Positions 1 through 6,029 of a DNA stretch of 7,283 nt are shown here, one piece after another. The DNA is taken from NCBI GenBank assembly GCA_003022905.1, contig PXSE01000029.1, positions 1 to 7,283 of the forward strand, given 5' to 3'. Made by a program: the position numbers and the translations under genes. The notes beneath the pieces are model-generated. The model had not been told where the DNA came from. It worked only from the letters and a program-made list of their open reading frames with translations, and did no database searches. Source of the stretch: Halobacteriales archaeon QS_9_68_42 (GTDB taxonomy: Archaea > Halobacteriota > Halobacteria > Halobacteriales > Haloarculaceae). The stretch's first letter is position 1. Every line of letters starts with the position of its first letter.

Positions 1-1
1 G

Positions 2-862
2 GAGGCGGGCGCCGATGGGCAGGGCGTCGGCCTCGGCTTCTCCTCGGGCGCCGACCCCAACTGGACCGACGCCGCGCCCTACGACGGCGCCCGCGCCGTC
101 GCCCTGGAGAACGCCACCAACCTCGCCGCGGTGGGTGCCGATCCGCTGGCGGCGGTCGACTGTCTCAACGGCGGCAACCCCGAGACGCCCGAGGTGTACG
201 GCGGCTTCAAGGCCGTCGTCGACGGCCTGGCCGACATGTGCCGGGAACTCGACGTGCCGGTGGTCGGCGGCAACGTCTCGCTGTACAACGACTCGCCGTC
301 CGGTCCCATCCCGCCGACGCCGACGCTGGCGATGGCCGGCACCAAGCCCGGGTTCGAGGCGCCCTCCTCGGCCCTCGAGGGGGAGGGTCGGCTGCTGGTC
401 GTCGGCGGGGCCGAGGCGAACGCACGGCGACTCGGGGGGTCGCAATTGCTCGCGGAGTTCGGCGGGGCCGACCGATTCCCGACGGTGCCCGACGACGCCG
501 GCGCCGTCGTTGACGCCGTCGCCGACGTGGCCGACTTCGACTCGACGCTTGCGACCCACGACGTCAGCCACGGCGGACTGGCCGTGACGCTGGCGGAGAT
601 GATCGGCGAGGCCGGCGCGGACGTGACCCTGCCGGGCCCGGAACTGGAGGCGGCCTTCTCGGAGGCCGTCGGCCGCGTCGTCGTCGAGACGACCGACCCC
701 GAAGCGGTCCGGGAGCGCTTCGAGGGCGTCGCCCCCGTCGAGGCGGTCGGCGAGGCGACCGACGACGGCCGCCTCGAACTGACTGCCGGCGGGACGGACC
801 TCGAGTACACCGCCGACGCGATTGCGGACCTCCGTGACACCGTCGGCGCGGCCCTGGAGTGA
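2..862 (+). CDS. purL: Phosphoribosylformylglycinamidine synthase subunit PurL, 3' part (5' end outside window)
   Basis: This is the C-terminal 286 residues of the large subunit of FGAM synthase, which converts FGAR, glutamine-derived ammonia and ATP to FGAM in cytoplasmic purine synthesis, working with PurS and PurQ. The reading frame is open from base 2 and stops with TGA at 860-862. Recognisable PurL blocks, numbered within the fragment, are a DCLNGGNPETPE segment near 53-64, GGNVSLYND at 89-97 and THDVSHGGLAV at 185-195. These match the second AIRS-like ATP-binding half and the following AIRS_C domain of the short (about 700-residue) PurL type used by archaea and Bacillus. The stop codon shares one base with the next start, so the downstream small gene is probably co-transcribed. 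I see nothing abnormal in the fragment. The family call is secure; the upstream half cannot be assessed. Confidence 0.96.
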   Translation, partial: EAGADGQGVGLGFSSGADPNWTDAAPYDGARAVALENATNLAAVGADPLAAVDCLNGGNPETPEVYGGFKAVVDGLADMCRELDVPVVGGNVSLYNDSPSGPIPPTPTLAMAGTKPGFEAPSSALEGEGRLLVVGGAEANARRLGGSQLLAEFGGADRFPTVPDDAGAVVDAVADVADFDSTLATHDVSHGGLAVTLAEMIGEAGADVTLPGPELEAAFSEAVGRVVVETTDPEAVRERFEGVAPVEAVGEATDDGRLELTAGGTDLEYTADAIADLRDTVGAALE

Positions 863-1095
863 TGGCCCCCGACGTACTTTGGTACCGACCCACAAACACC
901 GTCCGTGGCCATCCCAAGTACGACCCCGAGGACGTCGAGGAGACGGTCCGGAAGCGACTCGACGATGGCGACCCCGGGGAACTGCTCAACGAAACGGAGC
1001 AGCGGGCCTACGAGTCGAGCGAGGACGTGCTGGAGGCGCTGGACGCCGAGACGCTGGAGTCGCTGGTCGTCGGGGACGAGTCACCTGATGCGTGA
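862..1095 (+). CDS. Small acidic hypothetical protein (77 aa) coupled to purL
   Basis: I do not recognise a named family. The protein is soluble-looking, starts MAPDVLWYRPTN and is rich in Glu/Asp. Two predicted amphipathic helical stretches follow the pattern DPEDVEETVRKRL (about residues 21-33) and EQRAYESSEDVLEALDAETLESL (about 46-68). There is no membrane segment, Cys pair or obvious catalytic motif. The ATG at 862 lies in a TGATG stop-start overlap with purL; a GTG at 859 just before it is in frame but would overlap purL more, so ATG is preferred. Codon use (GC-rich third positions, acidic product) looks like a real haloarchaeal gene. Its last 15 bases overlap the 3' end of the convergent PAP2 gene. 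A helper or regulator of purine synthesis is possible from position alone but is not shown. Confidence 0.75.
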   Translation: MAPDVLWYRPTNTVRGHPKYDPEDVEETVRKRLDDGDPGELLNETEQRAYESSEDVLEALDAETLESLVVGDESPDA

Positions 1096-1971
1096 GGAGA
1101 GCGCGCCGAGCCGCGAGCGGAGCCTGCCGCCGACCCCGCGGGCGTCGGGCGGCGTCTCCTCCATGCGACGACCGATTCGGACGCCGACCCACCCCAGCGC
1201 GATGCCGAAGACGACGTCGGTGGCCCAGTGAATCCCGAGGTACATCGTCGAGAGAGCGACGCTGACCGCGAGCACTGCCGCGACCGGCGGCCACAGGGGG
1301 TACTGCTCGCGGGTGGTCCACGCCAGCAGCGCGGCGGTGACGGCCATCGAGGTGTGCAGCGACGGGAACACGTTGGTCGGGTCGTTGACCTCGGTGGTGA
1401 GAAACTGGTACTGGGTGTACTGGGTGTACAGCAGGCCCTCGACCTGCCCCGCGATGAGGTTCCGCGGGCCGTAGGCGATGAACACGACGTAACAGAGGAC
1501 GCCGATGAGGTAGTTGGCCCCGTAGGCGACGATGGCCCGGCGGATGGGGCGGGGGTCCGCGAGCGAGAAGTACGCGACGAGCGGAAAGACGAGCAGGAAG
1601 ACGTACCCGAACACGTAAACGAACGAGAAGTACGCGGCCAGTTCCGGGGTGCCGTGGCTCTGCAGCCAGACGACGACCTGCGGGGTCGACCCACGGTAGA
1701 GCGGCCACAGCAGTAGGCCGTCGACGCGGTGGATGAACGGGGTGACGTTGAGGCCGATGAGCCAGGAGATGCCGGGGCCGACGTCGCGGGCGATCTTGTT
1801 GGCGACGAGGACGACCGCCAGCAGGCCGAGGTACGGGGCGACGGCCTCGAGTCGCTGGCGGTATTCCCGTCGAGTCCGCACGAGGCGGTCGCGGCCGACG
1901 ACGACGCCGAGACCGACCAGCAGCATTGCGAGGACGACGGCGAGCAACTGCGCCACGACGGCGAGGAGCAT
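1081..1971 (-). CDS. PAP2-superfamily membrane phosphatase/phosphotransferase (Aur1/inositol-phosphotransferase-like)
   Basis: This is an integral membrane protein of 296 residues with about six or seven hydrophobic segments (roughly 3-26, 46-58, 112-137, 146-167, 207-219, 227-246, 250-267). The PAP2 active-site signature is visible as FPSLHTSMA around 202-210 (His206 as the acid/base candidate) and STMYLGIHWATD at 241-252. In the second block His248 would be the nucleophile and Asp252 its partner, the S-x6-H-x3-D spacing. PSLH instead of PSGH, and no clear K-x6-RP block upstream (only GPR at 168-170), resemble the Aur1/inositolphosphotransferase branch of the superfamily more than classic phosphatidate phosphatases. 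Members cleave or transfer phosphate groups of lipid phosphates at the membrane surface. The substrate here is unknown; polyprenyl or archaeal lipid phosphates are plausible. The start at 1971 was chosen because its ATG overlaps the preceding TGA (TGATG); the frame continues upstream but reads as a shadow of that gene. Confidence 0.85.
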   Translation of the reverse strand: MLLAVVAQLLAVVLAMLLVGLGVVVGRDRLVRTRREYRQRLEAVAPYLGLLAVVLVANKIARDVGPGISWLIGLNVTPFIHRVDGLLLWPLYRGSTPQVVVWLQSHGTPELAAYFSFVYVFGYVFLLVFPLVAYFSLADPRPIRRAIVAYGANYLIGVLCYVVFIAYGPRNLIAGQVEGLLYTQYTQYQFLTTEVNDPTNVFPSLHTSMAVTAALLAWTTREQYPLWPPVAAVLAVSVALSTMYLGIHWATDVVFGIALGWVGVRIGRRMEETPPDARGVGGRLRSRLGALSSRIR

Positions 1972-3719
1972 CAGGCCGCCCCCCGGGTGACGAGGCGGCC
2001 GTCGTCGTACTGGTAGCCGGCCTCCCGGAAGGCGTTCCGGGCGGCCTCGACGTCGAGGCTTCCCTCCTCGCCGAAGAACGGGAGGCTGGCGGCGCCGTCC
2101 CACGCGAGGTCGTCAGGCGTCCAGCGGCCCTTCAGAGGCGCCTCGGCGGCGTCGGCGTACCCCCTGAAGGCCGCCGAGGCGAGAAACGAGCGGTCGAGGT
2201 GGCGGGCGACGACCCGGCGGAACCGCTGGTTCGACAGCGGCGGCCGGCGACAGTTGTAGCCGACGAAGTGGAAGGCGTCGCCCCGCGAGACGAGCGGCGA
2301 CAGCGCCTCCGAACGGCTGACCTGTGTGACCATGTCGGCCTGGAGGCCGTCGGCCGTTACGTCGCCATCGCCCTGTTGTAACACCTCGACGGCCGCGTCC
2401 TTGGAGGGCGCGACGTCGAACTCCGCGCGGTCGAAGGCGGGCGGACCGGCGTAGGGGTCGGGAATCCCCCCGTCGTCGCCGCGGGCCAGGAAGTGCGACT
2501 CGAACGCCTCGAGGACCAGCGAGCGCTCTGCGGTCGCGCCCACGAACCGGAGCGGGCCGCTCCCGACCGGCTCCTCGTTGGCCCGGACGAGCGCCTCCGT
2601 CGTCCCGCCGACGATGTCGACGCCCGCGAGGTCGGCGGCGTCGGTGTACTCCGTCCAGATGTGTTCGGGAAGCACCGGGACCTCAAGGGCCCGACGGGCG
2701 ACCGGCGGCTGGTCGGTGATGAACTCGACGGTGAGTTCGCCGTCGCCCGCCGAGACATCGTCGACGAGCGAGACGGCGCCACGGCGCCACGGCGTCGGCA
2801 CCGGGGTGTCGAGTCCGCCCAGCGAGGTGTCCTGCAGGAACTCGTAGGTGAAGACGACGTCGTCGGCGGTCAGCGGCGTCCCGTCGTGCCAGGCGGTTTC
2901 CCGGAGGCCGAGCCGTGCGGTCGAGCCGTCGAACTCGACGGTCCGGGCGAGCCACGGCACCGCCCCTCTGTCGACCCGGCGGACGAGCGGTTCGTACAGC
3001 AGGTCCAGCACGCTCGCCTCGTCCCGGAACTCGACGGCTATCGGGTTTCGGTTCCGTGTCGGCCGGCGGTCGCGGATGACCGGCCGGAGCGTCCGCTCGT
3101 CGCCGGTCCGCTCGGCCCGCATGTAGTCCGTGGCGTCCGTCACCCCGTCGTTCGTCCAGCCGTCGAACCGCTCGGTCCGGGCCGCCGCGATGTGGTCGGC
3201 GAACCCGACGACGGTGAACGGCTGGTACTCGACGATGCGGTTCTGGATTCCGCGGACGGCCTCGACCCGCTCCTGGCCGCCCAGTCGCCGCTGGCGGTCG
3301 AGCGCGTCGTCGAGGGTCACGTCGCTGAACCCAAAGGGGTTCTGCCAGCCGGCCTCCTCGCCGTAACTGGAGTGCAGAAGCGTCCGGAGTTCGTCGGGGT
3401 CGCCCCGCCCCGGATACCGCCAGACGACGAGGTCGAACTCCTGGTTGACGAGCGTCTCCCGCAGCAGCACGTCCGGCTCCATGAGCGGGACGCTGACGTC
3501 GATGCCCGCCTGCTCGAGGTTCTCCCGGAGGTGGTTGGCGATGCGGACGGCGTAGATGTCCCTGCTTGCGGGCACCGTCGCAACGGACAGCGACAGTTGC
3601 CGGTTGCGGTCGCGCCCCACCAGGTTCCGTATCTCGCCGATGCAGCCGCTGGCGGCGGCGAGCGACCCCGCCGCCCCCGCGAGCAGCGCCCGACGACGGA
3701 GGGCTGGTCCGGTGGGCAT
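1971..3719 (-). CDS. Tat-exported lipoprotein, SBP_bac_5-type substrate-binding protein with apparently permuted lobes
   Basis: The protein has 582 residues. It opens with a twin-arginine lipoprotein signal: RRRALLAG (8-15), a short Ala/Gly/Leu core and the lipobox AASGC with Cys26 as the lipid-anchored residue. It should therefore sit on the outer face of the cytoplasmic membrane. It belongs to the extracellular solute-binding family 5 (DppA/OppA/NikA type), which captures peptides, nickel chelates or similar solutes for ABC importers. The order of parts is unusual. Residues about 41-190 look like the usual C-terminal lobe (LRENLEQAGIDV at 64-75, EFDLVVWRYPGRGDPDE at 94-110, then the DDALDRQ and QNRIVEYQPF helices). 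Residues about 226-520 look like the usual N-terminal part (LLYEPLVRR at 240-248, AWHDGTPLTADDVVF at 276-290, LSNQRFRRVVARHLDR at 495-510). The end, AARNAFREAGYQYDDGRL (559-576), normally precedes the C lobe. No permease or ATPase gene is adjacent. Upstream in-frame sequence to 4103 is a shadow of the divergent gene. Confidence 0.88.
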   Translation of the reverse strand: MPTGPALRRRALLAGAAGSLAAASGCIGEIRNLVGRDRNRQLSLSVATVPASRDIYAVRIANHLRENLEQAGIDVSVPLMEPDVLLRETLVNQEFDLVVWRYPGRGDPDELRTLLHSSYGEEAGWQNPFGFSDVTLDDALDRQRRLGGQERVEAVRGIQNRIVEYQPFTVVGFADHIAAARTERFDGWTNDGVTDATDYMRAERTGDERTLRPVIRDRRPTRNRNPIAVEFRDEASVLDLLYEPLVRRVDRGAVPWLARTVEFDGSTARLGLRETAWHDGTPLTADDVVFTYEFLQDTSLGGLDTPVPTPWRRGAVSLVDDVSAGDGELTVEFITDQPPVARRALEVPVLPEHIWTEYTDAADLAGVDIVGGTTEALVRANEEPVGSGPLRFVGATAERSLVLEAFESHFLARGDDGGIPDPYAGPPAFDRAEFDVAPSKDAAVEVLQQGDGDVTADGLQADMVTQVSRSEALSPLVSRGDAFHFVGYNCRRPPLSNQRFRRVVARHLDRSFLASAAFRGYADAAEAPLKGRWTPDDLAWDGAASLPFFGEEGSLDVEAARNAFREAGYQYDDGRLVTRGAA

Positions 3720-3746
3720 GTCGTACACGAACTGACAGGCGAGTAC

Positions 3747-3754
3747 GTATAAGC
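3747..3754 (-). promoter_or_regulatory. TATA-like box for the lipoprotein-PAP2 pair
   Basis: On the minus strand the sequence reads GCTTATAC, an AT island in GC-rich surroundings, centred about 31 bases before the ATG at 3719. Transcription about 25 bases downstream would give an almost leaderless mRNA, the common haloarchaeal arrangement, consistent with the absence of a Shine-Dalgarno sequence. Confidence 0.55.
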
Positions 3755-3793
3755 TTCCCCGTCGAGACCGGCCGCCGGAAACGGGCGTCAGAG

Positions 3794-3818
3794 CCGCCAA
3801 AACGATCGTTTTTGGCGG
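3794..3818. repeat. 25-bp near-perfect palindrome (candidate operator)
   Basis: CCGCCAAAA at 3794-3802 is mirrored by TTTTGGCGG at 3810-3818. The centre contains CGATCG, itself self-complementary, followed by one unpaired T; apart from that single T the whole 25 bp is a perfect inverted repeat. It lies about 75 bp from the lipoprotein start and about 97 bp from the divergent start. That position fits a site for a dimeric DNA-binding regulator acting on both promoters, and it lies upstream of both predicted transcription starts, so it is unlikely to be an mRNA terminator of either gene. Confidence 0.6.
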
Positions 3819-3883
3819 TTGCGTACCGCCGTCGGGGGCGTCGAACGTCGCCGTCCCGACCTGTGCCGAGCGTGGAACGACGG

Positions 3884-3893
3884 AAAATAATAC
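3884..3893 (+). promoter_or_regulatory. TATA-like box for the polyprenol-kinase-like gene
   Basis: AAAATAATAC is the AT-richest run upstream of the ATG at 3915, centred about 27 bases before it. This spacing predicts a leaderless or nearly leaderless transcript. No Shine-Dalgarno sequence is present. Confidence 0.55.
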
Positions 3894-3914
3894 CCCCGGC
3901 GCCCACCACCCGGT

Positions 3915-4499
3915 ATGTCCCTCGAACTGGGCCGCCGCCTGGTCCACGCCTCCGGGGCCGCGATACCCGGCGCCTACCTCCTCGACCAGTACATTCTGGA
4001 GACGGGGCTGGTCACCTGGCGAGTGGTACAGGCAGTCGCCGTCGCCGGCCTCCTGGCGACCGCGGTGCTCGAGTCCCTCCGGCTCTCCGGCACGCTCGAA
4101 CACCCCATCTACGACCGACTCACACGGGAGTACGAGCAGGACAAGGTCGCCGGCTACGCCCTCTACGTGCTCAGCGGGACCGCGGTCGTCCTCGTGTTCG
4201 AACCGCAGATCGCGGTTCCCGCGCTGTTCATGCTCACGCTCGGGGACCCGGTGAGCGGGCTGCTGTCGACGGGCGAACTCCGGACGGTCAAGCGGCCCCG
4301 CGTCCTCATCGGGATGTTCCTCGTCAGCCTGGCGCTGGCGTACCCGTTCGTCGGCGCCGTAGCGGCGGTCGCGGGCGCCCTCGGCGCCATGCTGGCCGAC
4401 GGCGTCAAGCCCACCGTCGGCGACTACGTCATCGACGACAACCTCACCATCCCCATCGCCGCGGCGATACCGATGTGGGTCGTCCTCGCGGCGCTGTGA
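3915..4499 (+). CDS. Diacylglycerol/polyprenol kinase family protein (dolichol-kinase-like)
   Basis: This 194-residue integral membrane protein has about five to six hydrophobic segments (roughly 12-24, 36-54, 78-95, 99-108, 130-145, 147-161, 180-194). It resembles the CTP-dependent polyprenol/dolichol/phytol kinase family, which phosphorylates long-chain isoprenoid alcohols in the membrane. Family-like features are the N-terminal RRLVHASGAAIP (7-18), the polar loop LTREYEQDKVAGYA (69-82), LTLGDPVSGLL (107-117), a basic KRPRV loop (126-130), ADGVKP (161-166) and DDNLTIPIAAA (174-184) near the end. The loop after the GDP block usually carries a KxxEG-type pattern; here it reads KRPRVLIG without the Glu, so the exact substrate or activity is uncertain. 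The product would be polyprenyl phosphate, a carrier for glycosylation, or salvaged phytyl/geranylgeranyl phosphate. It starts leaderless behind a TATA-like box and ends one base before the stop of the convergent small gene. Confidence 0.82.
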   Translation: MSLELGRRLVHASGAAIPGAYLLDQYILETGLVTWRVVQAVAVAGLLATAVLESLRLSGTLEHPIYDRLTREYEQDKVAGYALYVLSGTAVVLVFEPQIAVPALFMLTLGDPVSGLLSTGELRTVKRPRVLIGMFLVSLALAYPFVGAVAAVAGALGAMLADGVKPTVGDYVIDDNLTIPIAAAIPMWVVLAAL

Positions 4500-4500
4500 C

Positions 4501-4665
4501 TTACACCAGAAGCAACGGCACTCCGAGCGTGACCGCCAGCCCGACCGCCGCGACGACGGCGCCCAATGCGACGTCCCCCATTGTGTACTCGCTCTGCGGC
4601 GCGGTCGTCCGCCCGTCGTCGGAGCCGTGTGGGTGGTGCTCGTGGTCGTCGTGGTCGTCGGCCAT
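4501..4665 (-). CDS. His-rich single-pass membrane miniprotein (54 aa)
   Basis: The product has two parts. A charged N-terminus (about 1-28) contains the His/Asp cluster MADDHDDHEHHPHGSDD, with five His in the first 13 residues. One hydrophobic helix (about 31-53) ends the chain with VPLLLV. I do not recognise a characterised function; small haloarchaeal membrane proteins of this build are common. The His cluster could bind a divalent metal, but that is inference. The ATG at 4665 lies 20 bases after the creatininase-family stop, so the two may be co-transcribed; no Shine-Dalgarno sequence is visible. Its stop at 4501-4503 lies one base beyond the stop of the convergent kinase-like gene. The longer upstream frame is an antisense shadow of the neighbouring gene and was not used. 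Confidence 0.7.
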   Translation of the reverse strand: MADDHDDHEHHPHGSDDGRTTAPQSEYTMGDVALGAVVAAVGLAVTLGVPLLLV

Positions 4666-4685
4666 ACCGGCGCTGGAACCGGCCG

Positions 4686-5489
4686 CTACTTCGACCTGTC
4701 GTTTTCCCGGCTCTCCCGTTCCCGAACGTGCTCGCGGGGGGCGAGCGCCTCGAACGGTTGCTCCCGGAGCCACTCGCAGAGTTCGATTAACTGCTCGACG
4801 GCCGCCCCGAACAGCCGTCGGCCCTTCTCCGCGGAGGCATCCGTTGGGTCGCCGAACGCCCCGTTGTCGGTGTTCTCGATGGCGTCGTAGAAGATGCGGG
4901 CGCCGTTGCGCTCGGTCGGCGCGTCCGCGAGGTCGACGAGGCCGTCGTCGCGGGCCGCCTCGAGCTCGCCCTCCCGAACGGCGTCGGCGATGTGCCACAC
5001 CATCGACGTCTCCTTCGGGCCTGCGTGGGGGCCGTTGTGCTCGAATAGCTCGTCCACCAGTCCGGGAATGGACTCGTTCCACATCCATTCGATGGCATAA
5101 GCAGTCCCGTCGGCGTGGAGCCGACGGCCGACCTCCCGAAGGTGCTCGACGTTGCCGCCGTGGGCGTTGACGTAGACGACGCGGTCGACCCCCTGGTCGA
5201 CGAGGCTCCGGGACAGCGACTCCACGTACTCCCGGAAGACGGGCGGGTCGACGGACATCGTGCCGTGGAACTGGCGGTGGTGGGGGCTGACGCCGACGGT
5301 CACGGTCGGCGTGCAGACGGCGCCCGCGCGGTCGGCGGCCTCGCGGGCCAGCGCCTCCGCGATGACGTGGTCGGTCGAAAGTGGCAGGTGCGGGCCGTGC
5401 TGTTCGGTCGACCCGAGCGGCACCAGCGCCAGCGGGCAGTCCGCGAGGCGGTCGCCGGCCTCCGGCCAGGTGGCGTCACCGAGGTACAT
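4686..5489 (-). CDS. Creatininase-family metal-dependent amidohydrolase (possible ArfB-type deformylase)
   Basis: This cytoplasmic protein of 267 residues has the complete creatininase-family pattern: PLGSTEQHGPHLPLSTD (24-40), SPHHRQFHGT (68-77), YVNAHGGNVEHL (106-117) and HAGPKETSM (155-163). By analogy with the family, Glu29, His31, Asp40, His110 and Glu160 are candidate metal ligands or catalytic residues. The family hydrolyses cyclic or formyl amides. Known members are creatininase, the mycofactocin factor MftE and the archaeal ArfB deformylase of riboflavin/F420 synthesis. Haloarchaea need an ArfB step, so that is a reasonable but unproven specific role. The start MYLGDATWPE is the usual family beginning. 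A weak AT patch (caaaag, 5513-5518) lies about 26 bases upstream and could be its own promoter, but the cupin gene ends only 43 bases before it, so co-transcription is also possible. The C-terminal 20 residues are highly charged, a common haloarchaeal trait. Confidence 0.88.
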   Translation of the reverse strand: MYLGDATWPEAGDRLADCPLALVPLGSTEQHGPHLPLSTDHVIAEALAREAADRAGAVCTPTVTVGVSPHHRQFHGTMSVDPPVFREYVESLSRSLVDQGVDRVVYVNAHGGNVEHLREVGRRLHADGTAYAIEWMWNESIPGLVDELFEHNGPHAGPKETSMVWHIADAVREGELEAARDDGLVDLADAPTERNGARIFYDAIENTDNGAFGDPTDASAEKGRRLFGAAVEQLIELCEWLREQPFEALAPREHVRERESRENDRSK

Positions 5490-5532
5490 ACCCGACCCAC
5501 GGCGGCCACCGACAAAAGCCGGGCGCTCCCGG

Positions 5533-5889
5533 CTACGGCGCCCCGGCGACGACGACCCGGGCCCGGCCGTCGCCGTGGTTGTGTAACTGCCGGTGCGTCT
5601 CCGGGCCGATCCTGACGGCCTCGCCCGCAGCGAGGGACAGTTCGGCCTCCGGCGGCGCCTCCTCGCCGCCGCTCACTTGGACGGTCAACTCGCCGTCGAC
5701 CACGAGGTACACCTCCTCCTGGCCGTCGTCGGCGTGGTCGTGGGCCTTGCCCTTGCTGTCCGGTTCCAGTTCCAGCAGCGTCACCCCAACGTTCTCGCAC
5801 TCCAGCGGCTCCCGGAAGAACCACATGCTGCCGTGCTCCTCGGGCATGACGCTGTCGATGTCGTCGGTGCTGGCAGTCGCGTACTCCAT
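5533..5889 (-). CDS. Cupin-domain protein
   Basis: This is a small single-domain beta-barrel protein of 118 residues. The first cupin motif is visible as KAHDHADDGQEEVYLVVDGE (48-67), with His50, His52 and Glu58 or Glu59 as metal-ligand candidates and Gly66 closing the motif. The second is AGEAVRIGPETHRQLHN (88-104), where His99 would be the remaining ligand. Such one-domain cupins bind a metal and act as isomerases, dioxygenases or sensors; the substrate cannot be told here. The ATG at 5889 is preferred over upstream in-frame codons because MEYATAS begins a normal protein, while the upstream extension is Arg/Pro/Gly-rich and crosses the TATA-like box. The stop lies 43 bases before the creatininase-family start on the same strand, so the two may form an operon with the His-rich miniprotein after them. 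Confidence 0.88.
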   Translation of the reverse strand: MEYATASTDDIDSVMPEEHGSMWFFREPLECENVGVTLLELEPDSKGKAHDHADDGQEEVYLVVDGELTVQVSGGEEAPPEAELSLAAGEAVRIGPETHRQLHNHGDGRARVVVAGAP

Positions 5890-5910
5890 GGGCCTCGTTC
5901 GGCCGCCACG

Positions 5911-5920
5911 ATCAAATACC
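5911..5920 (-). promoter_or_regulatory. TATA-like box for the cupin gene
   Basis: Read on the minus strand this is GGTATTTGAT, centred about 27 bases before the ATG at 5889. It is the only AT-rich patch in this gap and predicts a leaderless transcript, supporting the short start for the cupin gene. Confidence 0.5.
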
Positions 5921-6029
5921 CTCGCCAGCCGAGCGAGGTCGACCCGTCGTGGTCCGCTTCCGGGCATGGCACGGCGACGCCCGGCCCCGGGGAGGATTCG
6001 TACGCACTGCTGTACGTCACTTCCACGTC

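Larger units (their letters stand above)
3720..3914. promoter_or_regulatory. Divergent promoter region between the lipoprotein gene and the polyprenol-kinase-like gene
   Basis: This 195-bp gap separates two divergent starts. It carries one TATA-like box near each start and a 25-bp palindrome between them, listed separately. No convincing small gene or structured RNA was seen in the rest; the middle part (about 3820-3880) is plain GC-rich sequence. Confidence 0.7.

Noticed and set aside
79..912. 277-codon minus-strand frame opposite purL
   Set aside because: Ser/Ala/Thr-rich low-complexity antisense shadow of a confidently identified purL.
1972..2103. N-terminal extension of the PAP2 frame by 44 residues
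   Set aside because: The added part is Arg/Pro/Gly-rich with no hydrophobic character, typical of an out-of-frame reading of the overlapping gene; the TGATG overlap gives a better start.
2493..3752. 419-codon open frame on the + strand opposite the lipoprotein gene
   Set aside because: It is a GC-driven antisense shadow: composition is low-complexity Arg/Val/Asp/Gly, with no motif, and the opposite strand has clear family blocks.
3720..4103. N-terminal extension of the lipoprotein frame to 4103
   Set aside because: It runs through the divergent promoter region and antisense through the kinase-like gene, and would bury the Tat signal peptide inside the protein.
3566..5170. 534-codon + strand open frame covering several genes
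   Set aside because: Extremely Arg/Pro-rich product crossing an intergenic region and three real genes in other frames; a product of high GC content.
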